Below, one piece after another: positions 36,401 to 46,773 of a DNA stretch of 64,000 nucleotides. The notes beneath the pieces were generated by a model, which was not told the DNA's origin, made no database searches, and worked only from the letters and a program-made list of their open reading frames with translations. The stretch spans positions 11,328,723-11,392,722 of the forward strand of contig NC_026655.2 in assembly GCF_000004075.3 (NCBI RefSeq), in the 5' to 3' direction. Each line of letters starts with the position of its first letter. The first letter of the stretch is position 1. The stretch comes from Cucumis sativus. Lineage: Eukaryota > Streptophyta > Magnoliopsida > Cucurbitales > Cucurbitaceae. A program made the position numbers and the translations under genes.

Positions 36401-39400
36401 AAAGATACATACAAATATGAAATTGGCAAGCTAAAAGGTAACTACAGTTTGAAACTGACAAAAAGCAGTAAAAGCAGTAGAATTAGAATACGAACATGAT
36501 AAAACAAAAATAGTCACAAAGTCTATAGTCATAACAAGCGAACCAGAAGATGACAACATGTTTGGTGACTATGACTTCAAATTTTGGTTCCTTTAGGGGT
36601 GATCATCGGTCGATCAAAGTTGGTTTTTCTTACAAAACCGCCACCAAACAAACCATAGTCGATTTAGTAAATGTTCAAACTGACCTCGACCCTCGACATC
36701 GATGAGTAGGGTTGGTCGGTTTTTGTCAGGTTGGTTTAACGCTTGAAATACTTTTTGGAAATTTTCGATTTGAAACTTTCCGAAACCGACCCCCTCATTT
36801 TCCGACCGACTGACTTAGGTTGGGTCAATCGACTCGGTTTTTCGTCTTTCATGTTCATCCCTAGTTTCCTTTAATAAAAGACTTCATATTAGGAAGTAAC
36901 TCGTCTTCATGTATTTCAAAATCACTTAAGGTCACAGAAGAAGTGAAGACATAGTCTAACTACAAAATTAAGACCATCAAAAGGATACTACAGACTGGGG
37001 GAACCAGGACCAAGCATCTTCTAAATGTCAGATAGTCAGGAAATTGCATAACAATTCCCAAGCGGCTACATTTTAAATTTTTAAAGACAATTGGCAGTTC
37101 GCAATAATAAACAACCAATTAGCCACCATTCTTTCCTTTTATTTTTATTTTTTTGTTCTAATGAGAAACACAACTTTCATTGAGAAAGAATGAAAAAATA
37201 CATGAGCATACAAAAACCAAGCCCACAAAAAGAAGGAATCCCACCATAAGAAGGGACTCCAACTAGACAAAATCATGTTCATAGGATAGTTACAAAAGAT
37301 TTTCGTACAAAGACCAATGGGAAACATGAAGGCGAACAAGAGACCATAAACCTTTATTCCCATTATCAAAACCCCTGTAGAACCTACTATTCCTCTCATC
37401 CCAAAGCACCCACAGAATAGCACTGATGCTAGCACACCAGAGAAAGCGGTCTTTCTCCCCAAACGACAGATTGAGGAGGTACACCTTGATCATATCTCTA
37501 ACAACTCTGTAAAGAGAAAACGGAGTGAAGTTCTTGATTTCAAAAATGCTTTTGTCATTCCAAAAAGTCTTTAAGAAAGCTCTCATAATCACACAATGAT
37601 TTTTCACTGTCCCTTAAAGAGTGACCACTTGGGAAGAAGTGGAGAAGGCTTGATATCTCTGTGACTCCAAACAGTCTATCCAAAGGCGTTGTTTTGTGTG
37701 ATGAACTTTCAAGGTATTTTATGATCTTTTTAGTCCTTTCAAAACTCCTCATTTTTTTTCTATTCCATCCAGTAAGAGTGACAAACGAATTCAATCACCA
37801 TTTTTGTCAAACCTTCATTTGGTTAGGCTTTTTAATGAAAACTTTACTAGTTTACTTCTTTGTTCTTTGAAAAGCTCGAGCAACAATCACCCATTAAGTT
37901 TTAAGATGATTAACCAAGATAAAGAGATCCACTAGATGGTTTACACTTGATCTTGGCCAAAAGGCTGAGAAAGGTATGAGATCCACTAGCTGGATTATGG
38001 ATTAGAACCAATCTCTGTAAATCTAGTTCATTTGCCTTTCTATGCATTGTGACAAACAAGGGAGAAGGTTTTTTGGTTGATGTTGATGGATCACTTGATG
38101 AAGTTCAAACTTCCAATCCCTGAGTTGGTAATGTTTCAAGGATTGAGGTGTTGAAAAGGAAAGAAGTGGGAGGGACAGGGTGAGAGTGCATTGTCCTATT
38201 CTTCTCTCAAAAGGAGTTCACCCGACTCTTCTTAATGCAACTCTATCCACTCAGCCCATTTATTATTTACCCCTCTTACATGCCCGCACAAAAATCATTG
38301 ATGGATTTGACACTTTTTCAGTAATTTTTATGGACTGGCCACAGAGACAGAAACTTAACTCACCTATTGAGCTAGGACTGCCTCAAGAAACCTTTGAAGG
38401 TTGGAGGGTTGAGAATCATCGACATCAATCAGCACACCAATGCCCTCCTTGCCAAATGGCTTTGGCGTTTTTACCTAAAAAAGGAAACTCTTTGCGTAAA
38501 TTGAAAGGCAAAATATGATTAACATTTTGATCTTAAGGCATCAGCTGGAAGAATTTCATCATCTAGAAGCCCTTGGAAATACATTCTACAGCAAAAAGAC
38601 CTTGTATACGAAAATATTCACTATAGCATCATTCTGGAACGACATTTGGTTCGGTCAATCCCCTCTCAACAGATCTTTCCTAAGCTCTTTCATTTGACTG
38701 GCACTAAAGATGCTTCTGTGAAGGAAGTCTAGAATTCTGATCAATGCATATGAAGGATGAACTTCAGAAGACTCTTAAAGGATGATGAAATTCTTGAATG
38801 GGCTGCTGCACTCACCCATCTCCTCCTTAATCTGCCCCTTACTGACCGTGAAGATGCATGGTCATGGAAGCTAGAGCCTAAAAGTTTCTCCACCAAATCA
38901 ATATTATACACTCATCTCACCAACTAGCATGCTATTTCAAACTGACAATTTATTCAAGATGTTTGGAGATGCTCCTGTCCAAAAAGAGTGAAATTCCTCA
39001 TTTGGGAAGTGACACACTCTTGTCTTAATACAATGAATAGGCTTCAAAAGCACGGCCCTTGGATCAACCTCACTCCATCATAGCCTCTGCCAAAAGAACA
39101 GTGAATTTGTACAAGTATTTTTTTACTATCTTTTCTCTGGAGAGATATGGTTCGAGATTCTTGAGGCGTTTAACTGGTCGGTTGTTCTCCCCCATGATAT
39201 ACAAAGTTGGCTTCATTTGCTGATATGTTACCACCCTTAAAAAGCATCAAAGGGGCATTTATAGTTAAGCATTATCGGTGGTGTTTAGTGGAAGATTTGG
39301 AACGAAAGGAATTCAAGCATTTCCAAGGAAAATATAGAATAACAAAGGACATTATTGGCAACAGTATTCATTCAGCTTTCTATTGGTGTATTGATATACC

Positions 39401-42400
39401 AGCCTATATAACCATAGCTTTTCCTTTCTCATTGCTAATTGGAAACATTTTTTTTTCTTTTGTATACCGTTTGATTGAAGCCATGCTGCCCCATCATATC
39501 TTTGAATATTTCATTCAATCAATGAAATCGTATCTTATCCAAAAAAAAAAGAGCTTCCTCAAATTTTTCAAAATCCCAAATTGAGATCTAGGTTTAATAA
39601 TAACTATAATCGTGACTAGTCACACTAGTAAAAGAAAAGGTATGAGAAATTTTTCACAAGAAAGGAACGTAAGATTTCAGAGCTAAACAGCAATATGACA
39701 GAAAAGAAGAGGTGAGAGTACCATATTTTGATCAATGTCCGATGATGCTAATGACACAACACCAGCAAGGGATTCAAGTGCCAATCCTATAGAGTTATAT
39801 AGCGTAAATAACAAAGTTATATTTTATTCAAGTGCTAATAAAAGCTATATGGCTTAAGCTACAAAGTTTAAGCCATCTAGACTCAAATAAAAAGAAATAA
39901 AACCAAACAAAAAACAAAAAACAAGAACAAAAGCAAATAACAAACAACAAATACATCAATACAAGGCAACGAAGTATCAAGCAACTGAAAATTTTTAACT
40001 TATCACTTAAAATGATAACCAGGCATGATATAAAAAGAATGTACAATTATTCATAATCTAAGTTCCCACAAATCTCACTTTCACAAATTTCTGGAATTTA
40101 ATAAATTATTTTAAAATTTTCAGAAAGAAGCAAGGAACTTCCTTGAGAGAGAGATTCTAAATTTTCATACAAGTTGCAAATTTGGATAGGATATACAATT
40201 TTAAAATACTAGCCTAGAATACATGCATACCTCCCAAAAAAGCTCAGTCATGGTAAGTGATAAACAATTACACCTCCCACTTGTTTAGCAATTAAGAAAA
40301 GAGAAATGGTTCTTGTTGTCAAATTCATTAGTGTTGACGCTTGTAAATTATAATAATGTTTAAGATTAAACTTCATGGGAGAAAGGTATTGCGTACTACT
40401 GCCCTAGTCATGAAAATGTAACTATTCCTTTGCAACTATACTTCACATAGGATTTTCATCACTACCCCAAACACACATTAAAGTACACAGTCATTTCTAG
40501 AATGATTATTTTCTTAAACTCCATCTAACCGTCTAAGTTAAAATGGCAACTAAGATGACAAGTAATATTATTTTTAAAATATTGGATAAGAAGAGAAATT
40601 ATGCTTTTGTCTTTCGGTTATCCTAATACAATGAGAAAACTAAGAAGCTTCACTGTTGCATTAAAGAGTTATTATCACTATTTACAATAGCATACAAACA
40701 AGAATGTCAAAAGAAATTTTTTAATTATGATAGGTGAAGAATTATGGACGAATTAGTACCAGCAGCATAAGTACTAGACTCAGGATTATTAGAACTATAC
40801 CGCCACCTTCCATCACTTTGGCTCAATGCCTGCAAATTATGCACGAAGTAGACTGAAGGGTAAACAATATGGATACTTTTCGGTAAGCACAATACAGTTA
40901 ATAGTAAAAAAATGGGATAAGGTAAAATATCTACATATGATTTCTAGATGATATTTAATCTAATCTACAGAGCTTGATGCAGTTTTAATTATTATTTTTA
41001 GTTCAAAACAACTTCTCATCAATATAAGGAAAAGCAAAATGTAAGCCCCAAATGGAAACTAGATTTTCGGACTTTCCTATTCCTAGCCTATATATATATT
41101 CCATTTCTCCAATGCTGAAAACCTAACATAAACTAACCTTGATCGACTGAAAAGTACCATCAGCGTCATTAAGTGATAGATCAATTCCAGAACTTCGTTC
41201 CTGCAAATAATGAAAGAAAATTACTAAATCCAAAGATCAAAATGGAATTAAGGATATACACCTGTAAGAATTTGCAAGTCTTCTCATCACATCATTCATT
41301 GGGTAATAAGAACTTTAAACAGTTCATATTTGAATTTTAAATCATCATAAAAAATAAGAAGAAATGCAATGTGTTGTCATGTTACCTTCAGAAGTAACAA
41401 ACTTCCTATAGAGTAGTAGAAGTCAAACAGTGATCGCGCATCATTTAGAGCAGTTGTAAGTCTTGAAGTAATGCTCTTCACAAAATCAAAAGAAAAAATC
41501 ACATCATGAACATGGATCACAACCAATGACATAAGAGTTGTTTGGAAGTCATGCATAGAGATAGAAAAGAACAATAAATAATTCCTTGGCCTAAAATATA
41601 GGATGGGTTTTATAACAAAAATTGGTAGAAAAGAATGCAAGTACTTAGCCATTTTCATGTGTTTTTTCTTGGTATTGCCCACGAAAAATGAGAAAAATAT
41701 GTCATTCTCAGTCACCTTGTTTGATTCGGAAAGCTAAAGCCCTAGAAAGATGAAGGATTTCTTTTACATTTCTTCCTTCAAAAAACTGAATACTGGTTGC
41801 AAACTTGCATGATCCAAATAATGTTTCACTACACCTTCATTTCCAACTGGTGTCTTCTGTGCAAATCAAATTTAGAGGATCAAGCCCACTTATTCCAATG
41901 TGATGTGGTGCTTCCCTAGCAGGCCTTGAAGCTCTGCATCAAGTTCTTGTTATTCCGGTTTTTAAAGGGCATACTAGAACTCCATGGTCTAATTCAATGG
42001 CATCCCATAATTGGAGGCTTTGAATTCAAAGAAACTAAAGAGTGTTTCAAGCAGATATGGCTTGTTTTGATGCTTTTTAGGATTCAGCTAACCTGTTTTT
42101 GTACACTCAGCAATCTTTGTAAAAAACAATATTTTTAATCATGATATGATGCATATTTGCATCAGTTGTCATTGGGAGTCCTTTTTGGTAATCCCCTATG
42201 CTTAGTGGGGTTATACCATCCTTCTTCTGTAGCTTTTGTCGATAATACAAGTTTTGTTACTTATGCCACCTCAATAAATAAACAAAACTTCTACAAAATG
42301 TTATATTGAAAATGTTTTAAGAATTAATTTTCAAAGTAGCAAGTAAAAAAGATCTGACACAAGCTCAAGTCTTAGAAATTGAACACCGCGAGTATAAGAA

Positions 42401-44190
42401 TACCTCAAATGTCTCCTCCTTAATGTCACATTTCAAAACATCGTTGACTCTCAGAGCATAAAACAGATCCTTTAGGACTGCAGATGAACCAAGAACCTCT
42501 GATACAGACTTGCAAGTGGCAGCATTAATATCAGGTTTCTCTTGAATTCCAAGAATGTCAAATGTTTTTAATGCTTCATGTGTCTCTTCCAAACTGATAG
42601 AAATTTTAAAAAAACAAAGAAAAAGAAACAAGGGCGTAATGAGAGACCGCACACAATAATAGCAGGCTTAGTAGCTCATGCAAAAACAAAAGTAAAACCA
42701 AAACCACCAGTTCAAAAGTAGTATTCTGCAACAAAAAATAGAACAATAACTATTTGAGATTTCAAAACGCATTGTTCGTTAGAAATCTATAATTATTTTA
42801 ATCAACAATCTCATAAGTGTTTTATATTTTATCTTAGTTTATCAATTAATTTTGTTAGTTTTTAAAATGAAATGAACATAGAATGTGAATACATTCAAAT
42901 ATACTCGTGTATATTATGAACCAAAGGGTTGGAACATAGCAACACCATACGCTTAAAAGGTAACACAAAGGTGCCACTCTGATGAAGTCAAATTCTACGG
43001 ATAAGCATAATCAAATTAAGCCTCCCCTCCATAGATACACCGATGCATTACCACATAGGTCAATATATGGACAATCAATTGGTCCTCACGTCCACTAACA
43101 CCACGGGTAATATACTCATGTATAAACTGATATGTTTTAGTTGATGTGTTAATATCACCAATGCATGATAAATTTTTAGAGAACAATATGCCACTATGTT
43201 CCAGATTGTATTATCTGTTGTAACCTATTTCAAATATCAGATGCATAGGAACAAGTTTCAATTGAAAAAATCAGTCTTCCTCTCACTCTACGTTTTTTAG
43301 TTCCTCACTGCTTTTGTTTTGGGCCACTGCTTTATTGTTTTTATCCAAAATATTCAGTTGTACATTTTCATCTTTTCTTCTCTTGTTCTTTTGTTCTTTT
43401 TTAGATGTAATTGTTCTCTCACATTTGGGCTTCTTCTGTTTTTCAGTGTATCTCCTTCATATTTTCCTTAAATTATTTCATTCATCAATGAAATGTTTAT
43501 TACGCCCAAATTAATGTTCTCTTAAATGTTTCTTCTTCCCTCTACCCATGGTTTCCAATTTCCACGTTAAGGTTGTTGCAGGAGGCCAATCAATTTAAAG
43601 AAAATACATGTTATTTGAGTTATGAGAGTGAAAATCTCAAGCCAAATGGTTTTCACTTACTTAAAGTTTGTTAGAATCCCTAAATTAAGACCTTAAGAGG
43701 TCAAATTAGTTCTTTCAGAAAGGGCTTGTGAATGGAATCACAAATGAAACCTCCTTCCCAATGCTATCATGAAAGTAGTTGATGTAAAAACTTAGTTTGA
43801 CAAGATAATTTATATTAAAAAGAAAAACAATTTCCAGATCAGAAGGCAAAAAGGGGGATATTAGTACCATTAATCAAATGGGCGTTTTCCCATAACTATT
43901 TTAGAATTGATGACGAACCTTCTCACTCATGATTAGTCCAAGAAATTTGACTGCCACCTTTTAATGCACTAAATCTATCTAACCGAGGGAGGCGAAAAGA
44001 AAATAAACACAAAAACTCCTCAAGTAAAAAGCGTCTAATAGTAGTACCTTCCAAATACTCCGTCAGTAGGCCTGAAGAGCTCTAGAGCCGCATATCTATG
44101 TGAATCTGAGATCGGCTGAAAAATGTTTGCAGCTTGGCAGATCGAAATCCAAAAAAGTAGCACCAGAAATGGAACTAGGTTTCTAGCCAT
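30497..44190 (-). CDS. RPN2: Ribophorin II / RPN2, subunit of the ER oligosaccharyltransferase (Swp1 homologue)
   Basis: Nineteen minus-strand exons: 44190-44048, 42593-42404, 41475-41386, 41200-41138, 40829-40760, 39786-39722, 36391-36337, 35238-35111, 35040-34925, 33779-33710, 32975-32871, 32714-32625, 32535-32387, 32239-32128, 32051-31968, 31415-31335, 31251-31027, 30836-30714 and 30613-30497. All junctions are GT-AG and in frame, giving 691 aa, the plant family length. The protein is part of the complex that transfers the Glc3Man9GlcNAc2 glycan to nascent proteins in the ER. It has a signal peptide (about 1-21, cleaved near ICQAA), a large lumenal region, and three C-terminal helices at about 594-612, 630-653 and 660-678. 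The C-terminus carries GHRTLSHLA and a lysine-containing tail. A 5' UTR intron lies at 44193-44651. Introns hold LINE, MITE and U2 pseudogene insertions. Confidence 0.95.
36588..36873. mobile_element. hAT-type MITE with 8-bp target duplication in RPN2 intron 6
   Basis: The element spans about 36596-36865 and is flanked by TTCCTTTA on both sides (36588-36595 and 36866-36873). Its ends are inverted copies of each other: AGGGGTGATCAT on the left and, read from the other strand, AGGGATGAACATG on the right. The interior has repeated GGTCGGTTT / AAACCGACC segments. An 8-bp duplication and AGGGGTG-type ends are typical of non-autonomous hAT elements. No coding capacity. Confidence 0.85.
37140..37620 (-). 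mobile_element. LINE 3' fragment, minus strand, in RPN2 intron 6
   Basis: The minus-strand frame at 37290-37607 contains [20 protein letters not shown], the W-x-x-W-x-E-R-N segment that follows the zf-RVT domain in plant LINEs. The plus-strand start (ACAACTTTCATTGAGAAAG) looks like the reverse complement of a LINE 3' end. It is truncated at its 5' side. Confidence 0.7.
37942..37977 (-). pseudogene. Truncated U2 snRNA pseudogene (5' end only)
   Basis: Read on the minus strand from 37977, the 36 bases match the 5' end of U2 spliceosomal RNA, including ATACCTT and AAGATCAAGTGTA, with about two mismatches in the GGCCTTTTGGCTAAG region. The match stops abruptly after GTGTA. It is flanked by a nearly perfect direct repeat GAGATCCACTAG(A/C)TGG at 37924-37939 and 37978-37993, which looks like a target-site duplication from retrotransposition. 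It is far too short to work in splicing. Confidence 0.85.
38390..39551 (+). mobile_element. LINE 3' portion ending in poly(A), plus strand, in RPN2 intron 6
   Basis: Translated in pieces, the plus strand shows [11 protein letters not shown] near 38440, a [13 protein letters not shown] segment near 38640, [15 protein letters not shown] near 38860 and [18 protein letters not shown] near 38980, then an IWNERN-like segment near 39290. This is the order of the C-terminal half of plant LINE ORF2 (RT end, then zf-RVT). Stops and frame changes are common. It ends with TTCATTCAATCAATGAAATC and an A run at about 39541-39551. Confidence 0.8.
41745..42290 (+). mobile_element. LINE 3' fragment, plus strand, in RPN2 intron 2
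   Basis: The plus strand near 41850-41905 reads [20 protein letters not shown], a clear zf-RVT zinc site (C-x2-C ... H-x3-C). The fragment continues to about 42290, ending in CTCAATAAATAAACAAAA. No upstream reverse transcriptase is present. Confidence 0.7.
43290..43515 (+). mobile_element. Possible LINE 3'-UTR tail in RPN2 intron 1
   Basis: A T-rich block ends with TTTCATTCATCAATGAAATG, very similar to the end of the LINE at 39515-39540. No coding part was seen, so this is a tentative call. Confidence 0.4.
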
Positions 44191-44880
44191 TGCTGCAAAA
44201 GAGTAGCAGTGAAGAAACATTAATGTGTGATCCAATCAATTCCACATATGATGCAATTCCTAAATACAAAGCTAATCCATATAAAATTTAGCAAATAGAA
44301 ATGGATTTTGAAGAATCCTAGGGTATAGATTAAAGAGACAAGCTTCTGAAAGAATTGAGGTAGATTAGCCAAAGGGGGTCGTGTGGAATGGGGGAAGAAT
44401 CGTGCTTTTAACTACGTTTTGGTAAAACTGCTCAAAGAAGAATTTTAAATCTACAATTTCCCAAATTTGAGAGTTATACACGTTCCGGTAACACTGAAGT
44501 CAACCACCAAACAGATTTGATCTGAATTTAAACCAAACGAAACCTTAAAAAAAAATTAAATTGAAATCAGATCATAATAGGTTTTCCAATTTTGGATCTA
44601 AATTACTGATCTATAGATTTGGCTGAAGCAGTTTTGAAGTGAATGAAGTACCTCGGAGAAGATGATAGAGAGGAGAGAAGCAACTGAAACTAATAGATGA
44701 GAGAGAGGGCAGGCTGGTGGACTGGCGACATGCAAATGAATCGGGAACAACAGGACGCTGGATGGCGGGGCTGGGCTTTGAATCGAAAAGATGAAGAGAA
44801 GCGAGGCTTTGAAACGGAGGGCGCGCCGCTGGGAGAGTGGAGTGGGAAGGGAAGGGTTTTAGGATTCGTTTAGACCAAAA
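44191..44880 (-). promoter_or_regulatory. RPN2 5' UTR with a leader intron
   Basis: On the minus strand a donor follows CTTCTCCGAG at 44652/44651, and an acceptor TTTTGCAG lies just before CAATGG at 44193. That places a 459-base intron in the 5' UTR. Leader introns are common in constitutively expressed plant genes. The upstream exon is about 44653-44870. Confidence 0.65.
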
Positions 44881-44889
44881 CTTCCTACT

Positions 44890-44899
44890 GCCACGTGGC
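44890..44899. promoter_or_regulatory. Palindromic G-box (GCCACGTGGC) upstream of RPN2
   Basis: A perfect 10-bp palindrome with a CACGTG core lies about 20-30 bases upstream of the likely start of the RPN2 leader. bZIP factors bind such sites. A role in ER-stress control is only a suggestion. Confidence 0.5.
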
Positions 44900-44979
44900 C
44901 CATTTTTATGATACCATGTTTAACTTTTCTTTTATTTTTAGTTAGGCAAATATTATGTAGAGTATAATAAGCATATCCT

Positions 44980-45480
44980 ATCTTAAATTAATTCGACCAA
45001 CTTGGATTATCCAACCCAATTTTACACTCGGTTGGGTTAAATTTCGTATTTAGTTAGATTGGGTTAGAAATTTGGAGAATAAAAACACTTGAGCCACGTC
45101 ATTTAGTCTTATCGACTTCAAATCTAAACGATTGTGTTAACAAGGCAAATGATCGTTTAGATCATATCCATACGATCGTGTAATTATTTTTAAACGATGG
45201 AAAAGGACTTCAAATCTAGACGACCGTGTTAACTAAATAAGCAATCATTTAAACCATATTCAAAATTACTTCAAATCTAAACAATCGTATTAACTAGGTA
45301 AACAATTATTTAGATAATATACACAAATCGTGTAGTTCTTTTTAAACAATTAAAAGAGTGCTTCAAATCTAAACAACTCACCCAACCCAACTAGGTAGAA
45401 TTGACCATTGCATATTGAATGTTCAATTTTTCAGGTCGGTCTATATTATTTATCCAACCCAGCTTATGTATACCCTAGTA
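44980..45480 (+). repeat. Dispersed repeat block with internal tandem units
   Basis: CTTCAAATCTA(A/G)AC(G/A)A followed by TCGTGTTAAC-type sequence recurs at about 45116, 45209, 45270 and 45361. Between copies lie ATCGTTTAGATCATAT and TTTTTAAACGATG variants. The block is bordered by CAACCCAA / TTGGGTTA segments, which relate loosely to the repeats at 9590 and 58486. Confidence 0.6.
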
Positions 45481-45808
45481 AATATTTTTAAAAATTTCCA
45501 CTAGTAAATATTTTTAAAAAATTTCAATTGGGTACAATAAACAATTGGATTATTTTTAAGGGTATAAAGAGTTTTGAGATGAGTTTTATAAAAAGATGGG
45601 TTTTAAGATAAATAAATGAATATACACGTATGAGTTGAGCTAAGGTCATGTTGCATAAAAGGCCTGTATTGTACTTCAATTAAAAAAAAACCCTTAAAAT
45701 CAATTTTTTTTCTATTATTATCTTTTTCCTTCTCCCTCGTTGTCACCTTTCACCTTCTCCCTCACTTTCGACTTTCTTATTCTCCCTCACTTTCTCCTCT
45801 AGTGAGGC
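45481..45808. other. Non-coding DNA between repeat block and gypsy 5' LTR
   Basis: AT-rich, with a pyrimidine-rich patch (CTTCTCCCTC-type) at about 45715-45800. Nothing else was recognised. Confidence 0.5.
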
Positions 45809-46139
45809 TGTTGAATAAGAAATTTTGAGACCAATCACAAGTTGCCACATCATTTATTAAGTTAATGATGAAAAGTACAAATAATTAAATTTGGGACTAA
45901 TTAAAATTGACACATGCCCCAAATTAAAGAGTTAAAATAAATAAATTGGTCATTCTAATAATGCCACATGTTTTCATATTAATCGTTGGATTAAGTTAAT
46001 CATTTTAGTTCAATTAAGCCAAAAAAATAAGCTTAATTGAGCCCAAAGACTAAATATAACCTAAGTCCATATGGTTGAGCCCATGGGTCTGGTCCATGGA
46101 CTAACCAAGTTCAAACCCATAAAGCCCACCAGTGAACTC

Positions 46140-46147
46140 TATAAATA
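46140..46147 (+). promoter_or_regulatory. TATA box of the gypsy 5' LTR
   Basis: TATAAATA sits in the middle of the LTR, so transcription would start near 46170-46180 and the CACGTG tandem units fall downstream in the leader. Confidence 0.65.
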
Positions 46148-46316
46148 GAGGAATTCTCCTCATTTGCAGGGGTTGGAAAATTTTGACTCTAGAAGATCCA
46201 GAGAGAATTCTTCCAAAAGCTAGAAGACTCCCTAACTTCTGAAGTTGACCATCCTCGAAGATTGAAGCTGTTTTGAAGATACAAACTTTCTTCCAAGACT
46301 CCAACTTGAAGAAAAT

Positions 46317-46590
46317 CACGTGCTCCGCTTCTCCAAATCAAGCGTAGACGTTCAACAAACTTCAAGAACATCACGTGCTCCGCTTCCTCAAATCAAGCGT
46401 AAAGCATTCAACCAACTTGAAGAAAATCACGTGCTCCGCTTCTCCAAATCAAGCGTAGACGTTCAACAAACTTCAAGAACATCACGTGCTCCGCTTCTCC
46501 AAATCAAGCGTAGACGTTCAACAAACTTCAAGAACATCACGTGCTCCGCTTCCTCCAAATCAAGCGTAGACATACAGTTGAGAGAGAATC
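46317..46590 (+). repeat. Five tandem 55-56 bp units with CACGTG in the 5' LTR
   Basis: Units start at 46317, 46372, 46428, 46483 and 46538. Each contains CACGTGCTCCGCTTC followed by AAATCAAGCGTA. The 3' LTR has four units, at 58137, 58192, 58247 and 58303. Confidence 0.93.
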
Positions 46591-46702
46591 AGAGGATCAA
46601 ATTCTAGAGATTGAACCGCATCGCATCAAATCAACAAAAATACAACATCAACTCCAAGTTCAAGTCCACGAATTAAATTTCTCCGGAAATCTCGTGCGAA
46701 CA

Positions 46703-46725
46703 AATTGGCACGCCCAGTGGGACCA
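46703..46725 (+). other. Putative primer binding site
   Basis: TTGGCACGCCCAGTGGGAC starts two bases after the LTR end. The TGG would pair with the CCA end of a tRNA. I did not identify the tRNA. Confidence 0.6.
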
Positions 46726-46773
46726 TCTCTACCTCTCATCTCTCTCTCATCATCTAGATCTACAAGCAAATCA

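Larger units (their letters stand above)
45809..46702 (+). repeat. 5' LTR of the gypsy element (894 bp)
   Basis: The LTR starts TGTTGAATAAG and ends GTGCGAACA. It aligns with the 3' LTR at 57600-58466. It contains a TATA box (TATAAATA at 46140-46147) and five tandem 55-bp units that each begin with CACGTGCTCCGCTTC (46317, 46372, 46428, 46483 and 46538). Confidence 0.93.

Noticed and set aside
37555..37870. Frames on both strands between the LINE fragment and the U2 pseudogene
   Set aside because: No motif of LINE or host proteins could be seen.
46705..46773. Upstream extension of the gypsy gag frame
   Set aside because: It begins with TTG and overlaps the primer binding site. The first ATG is at 46774.
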